Notes: generated by a model not told the origin, from the sequence alone. A DNA stretch of 37,267 nucleotides from Micromonospora sp. BL4 (GCF_003667505.1 NZ_RCVJ01000058.1:1-37267), one strand, 5' to 3'; positions 1 to 8,286 are shown, counted from the first letter of the stretch. Numbers and translations: made by a program.

Positions 1-1236
1 GGCGGGCTGTGGGCGTACCCCCGGGTGGGCGGCGGGCGCGGAGCCGGCGGCGGCCGGCGGCGCGTCGGCGGCGCTCAGGGTGAGCCGGCGTTCCATCCGC
101 TCCAGGCGCTGGAGCAGGCCACCGGTGGAGTCGTCCGCGCCGGGCAGCAGCATCCGGGCGCAGATCAGCTCCAGCAGCAGCCGGGGCGCGGTGGTGCCGC
201 GCATCTCCACCAGGCCGTCGTGCACGATGTCGGCGCAGCGCGAGAGCGTGCCCGGGCCGAGCTGCGAGGCCTGGGCGGCCATCCGCTCGATCTGGTCGGC
301 CGGACCGTCGATCAGGCCCTTCGCGGCGGCGTCCGGCACCTGCTGGAGCACGATCAGGTCGCGCAGCCGCTCCAGCAGGTCCGACGCGAACCGGCGCAGG
401 TCGTGCCCGGCCTCGGCGACCCGGTCGACCGTGGCGTACGCGGCGGCGCCGTCACCGGCGGCCAGCGCGTCGCACATCTCGTCGATCAACGCGGCGTCGG
501 TGACGCCGAGCAGAGCGGCGGCACGGGCGTAGGTGACCCCCTCCTGCCCGGCGCCGGCGATGAGCTGGTCGAGCACCGAGAGGCTGTCCCGCATGCTGCC
601 CCCACCGGCGCGGACCACCAGAGGGAAGACCGCCGGCTCGACGGAGACGCCCTCGGCCTGGGTGAGCTGCTCCAGGTACGGCCGGAGCACCTTCGGTGGG
701 AACAGCCGGAACGGGTAGTGGTGGGTCCGCGACCTGATCGTGCCGAGGACCTTCTCCGGCTCGGTGGTGGCGAAGATGAACTTGACGTACTCCGGCGGCT
801 CCTCGACCAGCTTGAGCAGGGCGTTGAAGCCCTGCGTCGAGACCATGTGCGCCTCATCGATGATGTAGATCTTGAAGCGGCTGCGGGCCGGTGCGAAGAA
901 CGCCTTCTCGCGCAGCTCGCGGGCGTCGTCGACACCACCGTGGCTGGCCGCGTCGATCTCGATGACGTCGATCGAGCCGGCGCCGTCGGTGGTCAGCGAG
1001 CGGCAGGACTCACACTTGCCGCACGGCTCGGGAGTGGGGCCCTGCTCACAGTTGAGGGAGCGGGCCAGGATCCGGGCGCTGGAGGTCTTGCCGCAGCCAC
1101 GTGGGCCGGAGAAGAGGTAGGCGTGGTTGAGCCGGCCGCTGCGCAGCGCCTGCGACAGCGGCTCGGTGACCTGCTCCTGGCCGATCATCTCGGCGAAGGT
1201 ACGCGGCCGGTACTTGCGGTAGAGCGCCAGCGTCAC
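1..1236 (-). CDS. dnaX: DNA polymerase III subunit gamma/tau (3' end beyond window)
   Basis: Clamp-loader ATPase of the replicative polymerase, which loads the beta sliding clamp in the cytoplasm. About 412 codons are visible and the C-terminal tau part lies outside the window. The GTG at 1236 is preceded by GAGAGGAGG about eight bases upstream. The protein opens with LALYRKYRPRTF, a classic DnaX start. Walker A GPRGCGKT is at residues 44-51, the zinc-binding cysteines are C63, C72, C75 and C78, and Walker B with IIDEAHM follows. Then come NALLKLVEEPP and FIFATTEPEKV (sensor 1), and the domain III collar. An Ala/Pro-rich linker begins near the window edge. Whether a gamma form is made by frameshifting cannot be judged from the visible part. 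Confidence 0.97.
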   Translation of the reverse strand, partial: MTLALYRKYRPRTFAEMIGQEQVTEPLSQALRSGRLNHAYLFSGPRGCGKTSSARILARSLNCEQGPTPEPCGKCESCRSLTTDGAGSIDVIEIDAASHGGVDDARELREKAFFAPARSRFKIYIIDEAHMVSTQGFNALLKLVEEPPEYVKFIFATTEPEKVLGTIRSRTHHYPFRLFPPKVLRPYLEQLTQAEGVSVEPAVFPLVVRAGGGSMRDSLSVLDQLIAGAGQEGVTYARAAALLGVTDAALIDEMCDALAAGDGAAAYATVDRVAEAGHDLRRFASDLLERLRDLIVLQQVPDAAAKGLIDGPADQIERMAAQASQLGPGTLSRCADIVHDGLVEMRGTTAPRLLLELICARMLLPGADDSTGGLLQRLERMERRLTLSAADAPPAAAGSAPAAHPGVRPQPA

Positions 1237-1345
1237 TCGTCCCGCCTCCTCTCGACCGAGCCATTCTGCGCCGGTCGGGCGCGGGTGACCACCCACCACC
1301 CCGGGCGCCTGGGTTGCCGCGCGTTGCCGGCCTGGTCGCCGGGGC

Positions 1346-1424
1346 TTGATCGACTCGGCTTCCTGGAAATCGCGGTGTCCCTGCGACCGGGACACCGCGA
1401 CATCACTGATGTCGAGTGGATCAA
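1346..1424. repeat. 79-bp nested palindromic element between dnaX and SRP RNA
   Basis: The inner arms CGCGGTGTCCC (1371-1381) and GGGACACCGCG (1389-1399) are perfect complements around a 7-base loop. The outer arms at 1346-1357 and 1413-1424 (TTGATCGACTCG against CGAGTGGATCAA) match at 11 of 12 positions. The stretch between inner and outer arms is not paired. It is too elaborate for a simple terminator and resembles dispersed REP-like intergenic repeats of actinomycetes. It could also end the SRP RNA transcript or shield dnaX from upstream transcription. Confidence 0.7.
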
Positions 1425-1442
1425 CCGGCCCACAGACAAAAA

Positions 1443-1534
1443 GGCCTCCCGTGCACCCGGCAGAGCTCGCTTATCCTTGCTGCCTTCCGGCCCTGGGGAG
1501 GTTCACGAGATACCGCCGCACGGGAGGTGCCGCC
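1443..1534 (-). ncRNA. ffs: Signal recognition particle RNA (4.5S-type, small bacterial)
   Basis: RNA scaffold of the signal recognition particle, which with Ffh targets membrane proteins co-translationally. On the minus strand it carries the conserved domain IV core CCGGAAGGCAGCAAGG (complement of about 1474-1489), the Ffh-binding symmetric and asymmetric loops. Ends GCACGGGAGG and CCTCCCGTGC (1518-1527 and 1445-1454) pair perfectly to close the hairpin. A run of five Ts on the minus strand (1438-1442) follows. Placement beside dnaX is common in actinobacteria. The exact 5' end is approximate. Confidence 0.93.
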
Positions 1535-1611
1535 AAGCCTACCCGACCGCCCGTCGATCTTCAGGGGGTGGTGGGGTGGCCGGGCCGGCGGGGGCCTGTA
1601 TCCTGGCTCGC

Positions 1612-1696
1612 GGAGGATTCGCCTAGAGGCCTAGGGCGCACGCTTGGAAAGCGTGTTGGGTTTACACCCTCACGAGTTCGAATCTCGTATCCTCCG
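1612..1696 (+). tRNA. tRNA-Ser (GGA)
   Basis: Acceptor arms GGAGGAT (1612-1618) and ATCCTCC (1689-1695) pair perfectly with discriminator G. The anticodon arm ACGCTTGGAAAGCGT gives anticodon GGA. A long variable arm and the T-loop GTTCGAATC are present, as expected for a class II serine tRNA of about 85 nt. CCA is not encoded. Confidence 0.96.
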
Positions 1697-1709
1697 CTCG
1701 CTGAACAGC

Positions 1710-1751
1710 ACGAACGCCCGGCAGGTCCGTAGGGACCCGCCGGGCGTTCGT
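1710..1751. terminator. Hairpin terminator, probably bidirectional
   Basis: ACGAACGCCCGGC (1710-1722) pairs with GCCGGGCGTTCGT (1739-1751), a 13-bp perfect stem. It lies between tRNA-Ser on the plus strand and the 3' end of the minus-strand membrane protein gene at 1807, so it can end both transcripts. There is no long T run, as is usual in high-GC actinomycetes. Confidence 0.8.
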
Positions 1752-1806
1752 CTTGTGGGTCGCCAGGGCCGGCGGACGGACCGGCCCTGGCGTCGATTCG
1801 CAGGGG

Positions 1807-2796
1807 TCAGAACCTGCCCGCGGCCACGTCGGCCAGGGTCACACGGGTCACCGTGTAGTTGACGGTCACGCCCACGCTCTCCGAGACGTACTTGATCGGC
1901 AGGCCGGTTTCGGCGTTGATGGTCAGGCTGTCAGTGCCGCCGCCGCTGATCAGCGCGCCGGCGGCAAGGGTGAGCACCGGCTGGCCGTCGATGGTGCCCT
2001 GCTCGACCTTGACCTCGGGCATCTGCCCCAGCAGCCGCAGCACCCCAGCGCGCACCGTCGGGCTGCCGGCGCCGGCCTTCAGCGCGTCCACCGAGCTTCC
2101 CCAGACCCAGTTGTCGGTCAGGTTGCCCACGGTGGACGCGTCCTGGCCGGTGGCCTTGAGCTTCTCGTCGATCGCGGGACCGGACGGCTTGACGCCGGGC
2201 GCCTGGAGAGTTGGCGCGGTCTTCGGGTCCTTCACGTACGCGAGCGCCATCCTCTTGCGGGCCTCGTTGAGGTCGCCCTTGGCCGCGTACTCCGCCGCAG
2301 CGACCGCCTTCTTCCTCCCGGCCTCGCTGTCGCCGTCCCCGGCGGGCTTGCCCTTCACACTCGCCGGGAGGGCACCGCGGGTCTTGGCGAAGTAGAGGTC
2401 GCCGTTGTCGGCGAACACGTCCCACACAGCGACCTTGAGGCCGTCCGTGTAAACCTGGTTGCGCAGCACGAGCGTCGCGTCGCCCTCGGGCCGCGGGGCG
2501 GTGGTCAGATAGCCGACCAGATTCATCAGCGGGGCGTTCTCGGCGGTCGCACTGCTGGCCGCCGCCGAGTTCGGGGCGGCGAGGTTGGGCGCCGGGGCCT
2601 GCGTGCCAGTGGTGAGCACGGCGACCGCCGCGACAGCGGCGGCGAAGCCGGTGCCGGCAGTCGCGCGCCACGCCATGCGGCGGTGCCGCAGCTTCCGTCC
2701 GCGGCTCTCGATCTGGTCGAGATCCGGCGCGTACGGCCGATCCCCGACGATGCCCTGCAGAGTCGCGCTCAGACGTGCCTCGGTGTCGTGTGGCAT
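1807..2796 (-). CDS. Single-pass membrane protein partner of ECF sigma factor (CU044_5270-like)
   Basis: 329 aa. The ATG at 2796 lies two bases after the sigma-factor stop, so the two are surely co-transcribed. Basic residues about 30-40 precede one hydrophobic segment near residues 45-65. A small, Ala/Ser-rich linker and a large extracytoplasmic domain follow, containing the phrases YLTTAPRP, NWVWGSSVDALKAG, LLGQMPEVKVEQG and a C-terminal TVNYTVTRVTLAD. Many actinomycete SigE-like ECF factors are followed by such a gene (CU044_5270-type annotation). An anti-sigma or sensor role is inferred from synteny only, and no zinc-binding anti-sigma motif is visible. Confidence 0.85.
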   Translation of the reverse strand: MPHDTEARLSATLQGIVGDRPYAPDLDQIESRGRKLRHRRMAWRATAGTGFAAAVAAVAVLTTGTQAPAPNLAAPNSAAASSATAENAPLMNLVGYLTTAPRPEGDATLVLRNQVYTDGLKVAVWDVFADNGDLYFAKTRGALPASVKGKPAGDGDSEAGRKKAVAAAEYAAKGDLNEARKRMALAYVKDPKTAPTLQAPGVKPSGPAIDEKLKATGQDASTVGNLTDNWVWGSSVDALKAGAGSPTVRAGVLRLLGQMPEVKVEQGTIDGQPVLTLAAGALISGGGTDSLTINAETGLPIKYVSESVGVTVNYTVTRVTLADVAAGRF

Positions 2797-2798
2797 GG

Positions 2799-3320
2799 TC
2801 AGATGTCTCCTCGGTTCAGTACGGACTTGAGCTTGATCAACGCCCGGCTCGTCTGGCTCTTGACGGTGCCCTCGCTGCACCCGAGGGCCGCTGCGGTCTC
2901 CCGCTCGCTGAGCCCCTCGAGAAACCGCAGGACGACGGTCGCCCGCTGCCGCGCGGGCAGCGACTGCAACGCCTGGAGCAGTTCGGCGCGGTTCACGACC
3001 TCGTCGGACATGTCCGCGACGGTGCTGTCGATGTCGGGTTGCACCGTGATGTTCCGGTTCCGGCGCCAGCCCCGTCGCGACTCGTTGATCAGGATGCGTC
3101 GCACGTACGCGGACGGGCTGTCGGCCCGCTGGACCCTGCGCCAATTGCTGTACGCCTTCGCCAGGGTCTCCTGGACAAGGTCGTTGGCCAGGTGCCAGTC
3201 CCCGCACAGCAGGTACGCCGTGCGGTGCAACGATGCGGCGATCCCCTGGACGAAAGCCCGAAAATCCTGCTCCGCGTCGCTCGCCGTCCCGGCTGGTCGG
3301 TGCTTCATTACGGTCGTCAC
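2799..3320 (-). CDS. ECF RNA polymerase sigma factor (SigE family)
   Basis: 173 aa. Sigma region 2 spans about residues 25-90 (YLLCGDWHLANDLVQETLAKAY). Region 4 spans about 115-165 (SLPARQRATVVLRFLEGLSERETAAALGC, then EGTVKSQTSRAL), a typical helix-turn-helix. The length fits the actinobacterial SigE-type ECF group. The start is either the GTG at 3320 or the ATG at 3308; neither has a convincing Shine-Dalgarno. It directs core polymerase to a small regulon, probably including its own operon with the downstream membrane protein. The inducing signal cannot be read from the sequence. Confidence 0.94.
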   Translation of the reverse strand: MTTVMKHRPAGTASDAEQDFRAFVQGIAASLHRTAYLLCGDWHLANDLVQETLAKAYSNWRRVQRADSPSAYVRRILINESRRGWRRNRNITVQPDIDSTVADMSDEVVNRAELLQALQSLPARQRATVVLRFLEGLSERETAAALGCSEGTVKSQTSRALIKLKSVLNRGDI

Positions 3321-3600
3321 ATGGGGGGAGACACGCGTATGGGCGCGGACGTTGTCAAGGGTGTCGGATCTTTCTCGGGCTCAGCACGTCTGGCGCTCTC
3401 AGCGAACCACGCCCGGCGCTCCGAAAGCCCAGGTCCCCGGTTTTCGGCCGACTCGACCGGGGCTCGGCGGCCCGCCCGAATCGCGCCTGATCATGCATTC
3501 CAGGTTCGTCCAAGGTTTCGACAAGGCGGCACCTCGAAGCTCAAGTCAACCGGCGCTCACCGAGGGGCCGGAGCAGGCGAAGCAGAGGAGTGCGACGGAC

Positions 3601-4044
3601 ATGACACGGACCCTTGCCAGGCGGGTACTGCTGCCGCTGACAGCCGCACTGACCGCGATCCTGATGACCACGAACCCGGCGGCCGCCGCGGGCAACGACG
3701 ACTACACGGTCTACACCGGCTCGTATGGCGGCGCGGTCGACTTCATCGACTACGGCCCCGGAGCGCCCGGCGGCGGCAACAACGACGACTACCTGGTGAT
3801 CCGCGACATCGCCGCGGACGGCCACGGCGTGCAGGTCTGGGCGTGGCTGCACGGGAAGTACCTCGGCACGAAGTACAACGGCTCCGGCGCGTTCACCTCG
3901 GTGATCTACGACCCGTACACGATCTTCCCGAACAACGTCGCGAAGGGCGAGGTCATCGGGGTCAAGATCTGCCTGGTTGACGGTCCGGACAACCTGATTC
4001 AGGCGAGTTGCTCGAACATAGAATGGCCCAGCATCGACGGCTGA
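3601..4044 (+). CDS. Small secreted protein, unknown function
   Basis: 147 aa. The ATG is preceded by GAGGAG about ten bases upstream. A clear Sec signal peptide (RR, hydrophobic core LLPLTAALTAILM) ends near NPAAAAG at residue 30. The mature part, about 117 aa, is rich in Gly, Asp and Tyr (NDDYTVYTG, DFIDYGPGAPGGG). It has two cysteines late in the chain (ICLVDG and ASCSN) that could form a disulfide, a pattern seen in small extracellular beta-sandwich proteins of actinomycetes. I do not recognise the family. It stands alone, divergent from the sigma operon. Confidence 0.88.
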   Translation: MTRTLARRVLLPLTAALTAILMTTNPAAAAGNDDYTVYTGSYGGAVDFIDYGPGAPGGGNNDDYLVIRDIAADGHGVQVWAWLHGKYLGTKYNGSGAFTSVIYDPYTIFPNNVAKGEVIGVKICLVDGPDNLIQASCSNIEWPSIDG

Positions 4045-4091
4045 CCAGATCGAGGCGGCCGGCGTCCTTCGGAGGTGCGTAGGCAACACCG

Positions 4092-4979
4092 ATGGACGCC
4101 GGCTCCCCGACCGCCGTCGGATCCTGTGGTCTCATCGATGTCGTGGCAGCAACGGCATGGGAATGGGACCAGACGTTGTACGCGGGCAGCGCCAGCCACT
4201 ACAGCATCGGCCGCATGCCCTACCCGCCCCGGCTCGCCGAGGCTGTCGGGGAGACACTCGGCCTCGACGGCACCGGTCGGCTCCTGGACATCGGCTGCGG
4301 GCCCGGATCTCTGACGCTCCTGCTCGCGCCACTGTTCGAGGCGGCGGTGGGCGTCGACGCCGACCAGGGCATGCTCACCGAGGCGCGACGCAGAGCCGGC
4401 GAGGTCGGAGCCACGAACATCGAGTGGCGGCACCTGCGCGCCGAGGACCTGCCGGCCGACCTGGGCACGTTCCGGGTGGCCACGTTCGCCCAGTCGTTCC
4501 ACTGGATGGACCGGCCTCTCGTGGCCCGTCGCGTCCGCGACATGCTCGCACCGGACGGCGTGTGGGTCCACGTCGCCGCCAACACCCACCAGGGCGTGGC
4601 CGACGACGAGACGCTGCCGTACCCCCGTCCGCCGTGGCGGCAGATCGACGACCTGGTCGCCAGCTACCTGGGACCGGTCCGCCGGGCCGGACAGGGGTGG
4701 CTCCCCGCCGGCACCTCCGGCGGGGAGGAGACGATCATGCGGCAGGCCGGCTTCACCGGCCCCACCCGCATCGAGGTCCCCGGAGGGGCGGTCGCGGAAC
4801 GCAGCGTCGACGAGATCGTCTCGGCGGTGTTCTCCCTGTCCAGTTCGGCACCACGCCTGTTCGCCGACCGACTCCCCGCCTTCGAGGCGGATCTGCGTCG
4901 CCTCCTGTCCGAAGCGGCACGCGATGGTCGCTTCGCCGAGCGCAGACGCGAGGTCGCAGTGGTGATCTGGCGCCCCTGA
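4092..4979 (+). CDS. Class I SAM-dependent methyltransferase
   Basis: 295 aa from the ATG at 4092. SAM-binding motif I LDIGCGPG is at residues 65-72, the acidic motif II GVDAD follows about 22 residues later, and a post-motif ATFAQSFHWMD resembles UbiE/Methyltransf_11 proteins. The C-terminal 90 residues form a helical cap. The substrate is unknown. The start is uncertain: GGAGGTG lies 14 bases before the ATG, and the GTG at 4143, just before AATAWEWDQTLY, also looks like a natural start (278 aa). The stop abuts the stop of the minus-strand neighbour with no spacer. Confidence 0.93.
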   Translation: MDAGSPTAVGSCGLIDVVAATAWEWDQTLYAGSASHYSIGRMPYPPRLAEAVGETLGLDGTGRLLDIGCGPGSLTLLLAPLFEAAVGVDADQGMLTEARRRAGEVGATNIEWRHLRAEDLPADLGTFRVATFAQSFHWMDRPLVARRVRDMLAPDGVWVHVAANTHQGVADDETLPYPRPPWRQIDDLVASYLGPVRRAGQGWLPAGTSGGEETIMRQAGFTGPTRIEVPGGAVAERSVDEIVSAVFSLSSSAPRLFADRLPAFEADLRRLLSEAARDGRFAERRREVAVVIWRP

Positions 4980-5222
4980 CTAGCCGCGCAGGCGGGCCCA
5001 GGAGAGGAAGCGGTCGGCCAGCCGGGCCGGGTCCGCACCGATGAGCTGTTCACCGGCCTCGACCTGGAGCGTCGCCAGGTAGACCAGCAGTGCCACCCGG
5101 TCGTGCCGGTACTCGCCGAGCAGCCGCAACTTCGCCGCCGAACAGGGCCAGGCGATCCCGCACACCCGGCAACGCCAGGTGGGACGGGTTGGCAGGTGAT
5201 CACGGTGGCGGCGGCGGGGCAT
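4980..5222 (-). CDS. Small Cys-motif protein (often labelled 'flavin reductase')
   Basis: 80 aa. The ATG at 5222 is chosen because AAGGAGG lies eight bases upstream. A basic N-terminus (MPRRRHRDHLP) precedes WRCRVCGIAWPCSAAK, a CxxC...C cluster typical of a small zinc-ribbon-like knuckle. A Leu/Ala-rich helix follows (YLATLQVEAGEQL) and the end is RFLSWARLRG. From memory, close relatives in Micromonospora are often annotated as flavin reductase, but nothing here resembles a flavin reductase fold. Its position beside an XRE/DUF397 locus suggests a regulatory accessory. Function unknown. Confidence 0.85.
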   Translation of the reverse strand: MPRRRHRDHLPTRPTWRCRVCGIAWPCSAAKLRLLGEYRHDRVALLVYLATLQVEAGEQLIGADPARLADRFLSWARLRG

Positions 5223-5421
5223 GGGTGGGCCTCCTTCGCGATGGAAGGGGGGCCGCCCGGCCTCCCCGTCCGGGCGGCCCCCTGACTGACGCCGACCGCC
5301 GGGCTCCTTCGCCTCCACCGGCCCCGCCGTCCTCTGCGGACCAGCCTCGCGCGCGTCACCGGACAGATACAGCCCGTAGCGATATGGTCAGCAGATATTC
5401 GAGACATCCGATGGAGGGGCC

Positions 5422-6189
5422 GTGAACGACGCGTTGCGGGTGGCGCTCAGCGACACTGGGCACACCGCCGAGTCACTCGCTGAAATCGTCGGCGTCGACC
5501 CGAAGACCGTGGGGCGCTGGCTGACCGAGGGCCGGATCCCGCATCCTCGGCACCGGTTCGCGGCTGCGGAGGCTCTCCACAAGGACGTGTCGGACATCTG
5601 GCCGGACACTTCGAGACGTCGGGACCCCATCTGGTTCCGTCCCTGGCAGGAGATCGAGCGCGAGGCGGTGTCGCTGCGGTCGTACGAGTCAGTGGTCCTG
5701 CCGGGGTTGCTCCAGACCGAGGCGTACGCCCGCGCCGTGCTCAGCGGCGCGGGGCTGATCCCTCGGGCGGACATCGAGCGGCACCTCACGGCCCGACTCG
5801 CCCGGCAGAGCTTGCTGAAGCGGGACGACCCGCCGCAGTTCACGGCGGTCATCGACGAGGTCGTCCTCCGCCGGCCGGTCGGCGGTCGGTCGACCATGCG
5901 CGAGCAACTGCTGGCCGTCGTCGCGGCGTGCGCCGAGCCGCACATCCGGGTGCACGTGGTGCCTGCCTCGGTCGGCGCCTACGCCGGTCTCAACGGGCCG
6001 TTCGTGATCGCTCACAGCAACGACCATCGAGTGGCCGGCTACCTGGACAACCAACTACAGGGACATCTCGCTAGCGACCCGGAGGACATCGCGGCCATGA
6101 TGGCGGCGTGGGAGAACGTGCGCGGCGAGGCGTTGTCCCACTGGCAGTCGGTCGATCTCATCACGGAAGTGGCGGAGACATGGAGCTGA
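5422..6189 (+). CDS. XRE-family HTH regulator with DUF5753 domain
   Basis: 255 aa from GTG with GGAGGGG just upstream. The N-terminal helix-turn-helix spans about residues 8-55 (HTAESLAEIVGVDPKTVGRWLTEGRIP). The rest is the DUF5753 ligand-like domain (LPGLLQTEAYARAV, DEVVLRRPVGG, VHVVPASVGAYAGLNGPFVIA). This architecture, paired with a small DUF397 protein, is known in Streptomyces as the WhiJ/BldB-associated type of locus, affecting development and antibiotic production. The next gene overlaps its 3' end by 10 bp, so they are translationally coupled. The AT-rich stretch at about 5380-5400 is the likely promoter region. Confidence 0.94.
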   Translation: MNDALRVALSDTGHTAESLAEIVGVDPKTVGRWLTEGRIPHPRHRFAAAEALHKDVSDIWPDTSRRRDPIWFRPWQEIEREAVSLRSYESVVLPGLLQTEAYARAVLSGAGLIPRADIERHLTARLARQSLLKRDDPPQFTAVIDEVVLRRPVGGRSTMREQLLAVVAACAEPHIRVHVVPASVGAYAGLNGPFVIAHSNDHRVAGYLDNQLQGHLASDPEDIAAMMAAWENVRGEALSHWQSVDLITEVAETWS

Positions 6190-6371
6190 ACGGCGCCCGG
6201 TGGCGCAAGAGCAGCCGCAGCAGCGGCAACGGCGGCAACTGTGTCGAGGTCGCCGACAACCTGCCTGACGTGGTCGCCGTCCGCGACTCGAAGAACCCTT
6301 CCGGGCCGGCCCTCACCTTCACCCCGACTGCCTGGCGCGCGTTCGTCACCCAGCTCGCTCGGCGGGCCTGA
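6180..6371 (+). CDS. DUF397 small protein
   Basis: 63 aa from the ATG at 6180, which overlaps the XRE gene; GGCGGAG lies just upstream. It has the typical DUF397 order: WRKSSRSSGNGGNCVEVA, then VAVRDSKNP, PALTFTPTAWRAFV. These proteins are usually partners of the adjacent XRE/DUF5753 regulator and may antagonise it. Its 3' end overlaps the convergent MFS gene by 26 bp. Confidence 0.95.
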   Translation: MELNGARWRKSSRSSGNGGNCVEVADNLPDVVAVRDSKNPSGPALTFTPTAWRAFVTQLARRA

Positions 6372-7578
6372 TCGGAACCGACGCGGCCGGGCCGCCCGGG
6401 CCGGGCGGGGCCCGCAGGGACCAGAGCGCAAGGGGTACGGCGGCGGCCGCGGCGGTCAGCAGGATCAGTCGGTGGTCGACGACTTCGAGTAGGCTCGCGC
6501 CGGCCAGCAGGGCCACGGTGGACGGGCCGAACGTCAGCGTGTTGACCGTGGACGCCACGCGGCCGACCAGCTCGCCCGGCGTCTCCCGCTGGACCGCCGT
6601 CCAGACGGTGACCAGCACCAGCGGCACGCCGAGTCCCACCGCCAGCCCACCGGCGACCACCGGTCCGACCGAGGTCGTGGCCCGCAGGGCAAGCCCGACG
6701 GCGAAGACCGCGACCGCACCGGCCACCACCCGCCGGTCGCCGAAGCGGCGCAGCAGCGATCCGGCGGCCAGGCCGCCGAGAAGGGACCCGACGCCCTGCA
6801 CGGTGGCCAGCACGCCGTTGAACTCGGGCGGCCGTCCCAGACCGGCGTCCACCACGGCGTACGCGACGGCGCCGTTGAGCCCCATCAGCACCATCGTCAG
6901 TGCGGCGCAGCCGACGATGTGCCGCAGCACGCTGTGTCGGCGCAGGTGCCCCCATCCGTCGGCGAGCTGCCGGCTCCAGCGCTCGGCGGGCCCGGGTGAC
7001 TGCTCGCGAACCCGCAACGACCAGAAGACGATGCCGGCCAGCACGAAGGTGGCCGCGTCCAGCAGCACCACCGGGTGCGCGCCGTACGCGGCGAAGAGCG
7101 CCGCTCCGGCCAGCGGGGCGAGCAGCTTCATCCCCTCGTTGATCGTGGTCCGCAGCCCGTTGAAGTCACCGAGCAGCGGGCCGGGTACCACCGCCGGCAC
7201 CAGCGCGGCCTCGGCCGCGTCGGTCAGCACGAAGGTGATCCCGTACGCGGTCATCACCGCGAAGATCAGCCACACCCGGGTCGCCGAGTCGACCAGCAGC
7301 AGCAACGGCAGCAGAGCCGCCATCACCGCGTGCAGGACGATCAGCAGCGGTCGGCGGCGGAACCGGTCGGCGAGCAGCCCGAGCAGTGGCCCGACCAGGG
7401 TGGGCGCCCACACCCCCAGGGTCACCAGGGCGGCGAGGCTGCTCGACCCGCTCAGATCCTTCACCCAGATGCCGGCCACCAGCAGCATCGCCGCGGTGCC
7501 GAAACCGGACACCAGCACGCCGCCGAGATAGCGGCCGGCGTCGCGGTTGGCCAGCACCCTGGCCGTACCCCAGCTCAT
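6346..7578 (-). CDS. MFS transporter (EntS/MFS_3-like exporter)
   Basis: 410 aa. The ATG at 7578 has GGAGGTG six bases upstream. About 10-12 hydrophobic segments run through the chain. The MFS loop 2-3 motif is seen as GLLADRFRRRPLL at about residues 70-82, and a second-half equivalent as LLRRFGDRRVV. These features place it in the drug or siderophore exporter-like branch of the major facilitator superfamily, with a likely proton-driven efflux role in the membrane. The substrate is unknown, and no biosynthetic genes adjoin it. Confidence 0.92.
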   Translation of the reverse strand: MSWGTARVLANRDAGRYLGGVLVSGFGTAAMLLVAGIWVKDLSGSSSLAALVTLGVWAPTLVGPLLGLLADRFRRRPLLIVLHAVMAALLPLLLLVDSATRVWLIFAVMTAYGITFVLTDAAEAALVPAVVPGPLLGDFNGLRTTINEGMKLLAPLAGAALFAAYGAHPVVLLDAATFVLAGIVFWSLRVREQSPGPAERWSRQLADGWGHLRRHSVLRHIVGCAALTMVLMGLNGAVAYAVVDAGLGRPPEFNGVLATVQGVGSLLGGLAAGSLLRRFGDRRVVAGAVAVFAVGLALRATTSVGPVVAGGLAVGLGVPLVLVTVWTAVQRETPGELVGRVASTVNTLTFGPSTVALLAGASLLEVVDHRLILLTAAAAAVPLALWSLRAPPGPGGPAASVPIRPAERAG

Positions 7579-7702
7579 CGCACCTCCCCGCCAGCGGCCG
7601 ATTCTGCCCGAACGGTGGCCGCGGTGGGTGCCCACTGCGCCCGGCGGGTACGGTCCGGGGATCGACGCCGACGGGCCCGGATCCCGTCGTACACATGTTC
7701 TA

Positions 7703-7717
7703 TCCACAGGCTGTGGA
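7703..7717. promoter_or_regulatory. 15-bp palindrome resembling paired DnaA boxes
   Basis: TCCACAGGCTGTGGA is a perfect inverted repeat (7-1-7) in the short spacer between the divergent MFS gene and the gene at 7732. With its flank the left half reads CTATCCACA, eight of nine to the DnaA box TTATCCACA; the right half is weaker. It could be an operator or an isolated DnaA-binding site. Confidence 0.4.
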
Positions 7718-7731
7718 CGGCGGAGGGTTGG

Positions 7732-8286
7732 ATGGGTTACCAGCTCAGCGCGGTGGTCGCGGACGCGGAACTGCTCCGCGAGCACACCACCGAGCTGGAT
7801 CACGCGGTCCTCGGCGAGCTGCGCCAGGATTTCGCGCTGCTGCCGGTCACCCCGCAGTTGGTGGTGGAGCTGACCGGGTCACTGCCGGATTTCTCGGTGG
7901 ACGACCGGAGCGCCGAGCACCCGTTCGGCCTGGTGTTGTCGTCGCCGCTGGTCGAACTGCTGGCTCGCTGGTCGCAGTCCGGGCCGGTGGCGTACCTGGA
8001 GGCGGAGTTCGGCGGTGGCGCCGGCTACCAGTCGGCGGTGGTGTGGCTGGGCGGCGCGCGGTCCTGGGGGCCACGGTTCGACGACGTGCTCGACGCGCCG
8101 CGCGAGGAGTGGCCGATCAACATGGCGCTCACCCGGCTCGGTGTCGAGCCGGGCGCGTGGATCGACCCGTTCGCCGAACTGGGGTTGCACCTGGAACGAA
8201 ACACCGACGGTTGGCTGGCGCACGGGCGGCGTCGGCTCAGCGCCGACTACTGGGATGAGCTGGTCGAGCAGTGGGAGAACGGGTAA
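7732..8286 (+). CDS. Hypothetical cytosolic protein
   Basis: 184 aa from ATG with CGGAGGG five bases upstream. There is no signal peptide or membrane segment. It is acidic with several Trp residues (LLARWSQSGPVAYLE, VVWLGGARSWGPRFDDVL, EEWPINMALTRLGV) and ends DYWDELVEQWENG. The repeated alternation of short hydrophobic strands and acidic loops looks like an immunity-type or SMI1-like small globular protein, but I cannot assign a family. It is monocistronic and closed by a hairpin terminator. Confidence 0.85.
   Translation: MGYQLSAVVADAELLREHTTELDHAVLGELRQDFALLPVTPQLVVELTGSLPDFSVDDRSAEHPFGLVLSSPLVELLARWSQSGPVAYLEAEFGGGAGYQSAVVWLGGARSWGPRFDDVLDAPREEWPINMALTRLGVEPGAWIDPFAELGLHLERNTDGWLAHGRRRLSADYWDELVEQWENG

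Noticed and set aside
25..1626. Long plus-strand open frame
   Set aside because: Antisense shadow of dnaX, SRP RNA and spacer; no family resemblance and codon bias belongs to the minus strand.
3325..3360. TTGACA on the minus strand upstream of the sigma gene
   Set aside because: No -10 at proper spacing, and ECF genes are usually autoregulated by a different motif.
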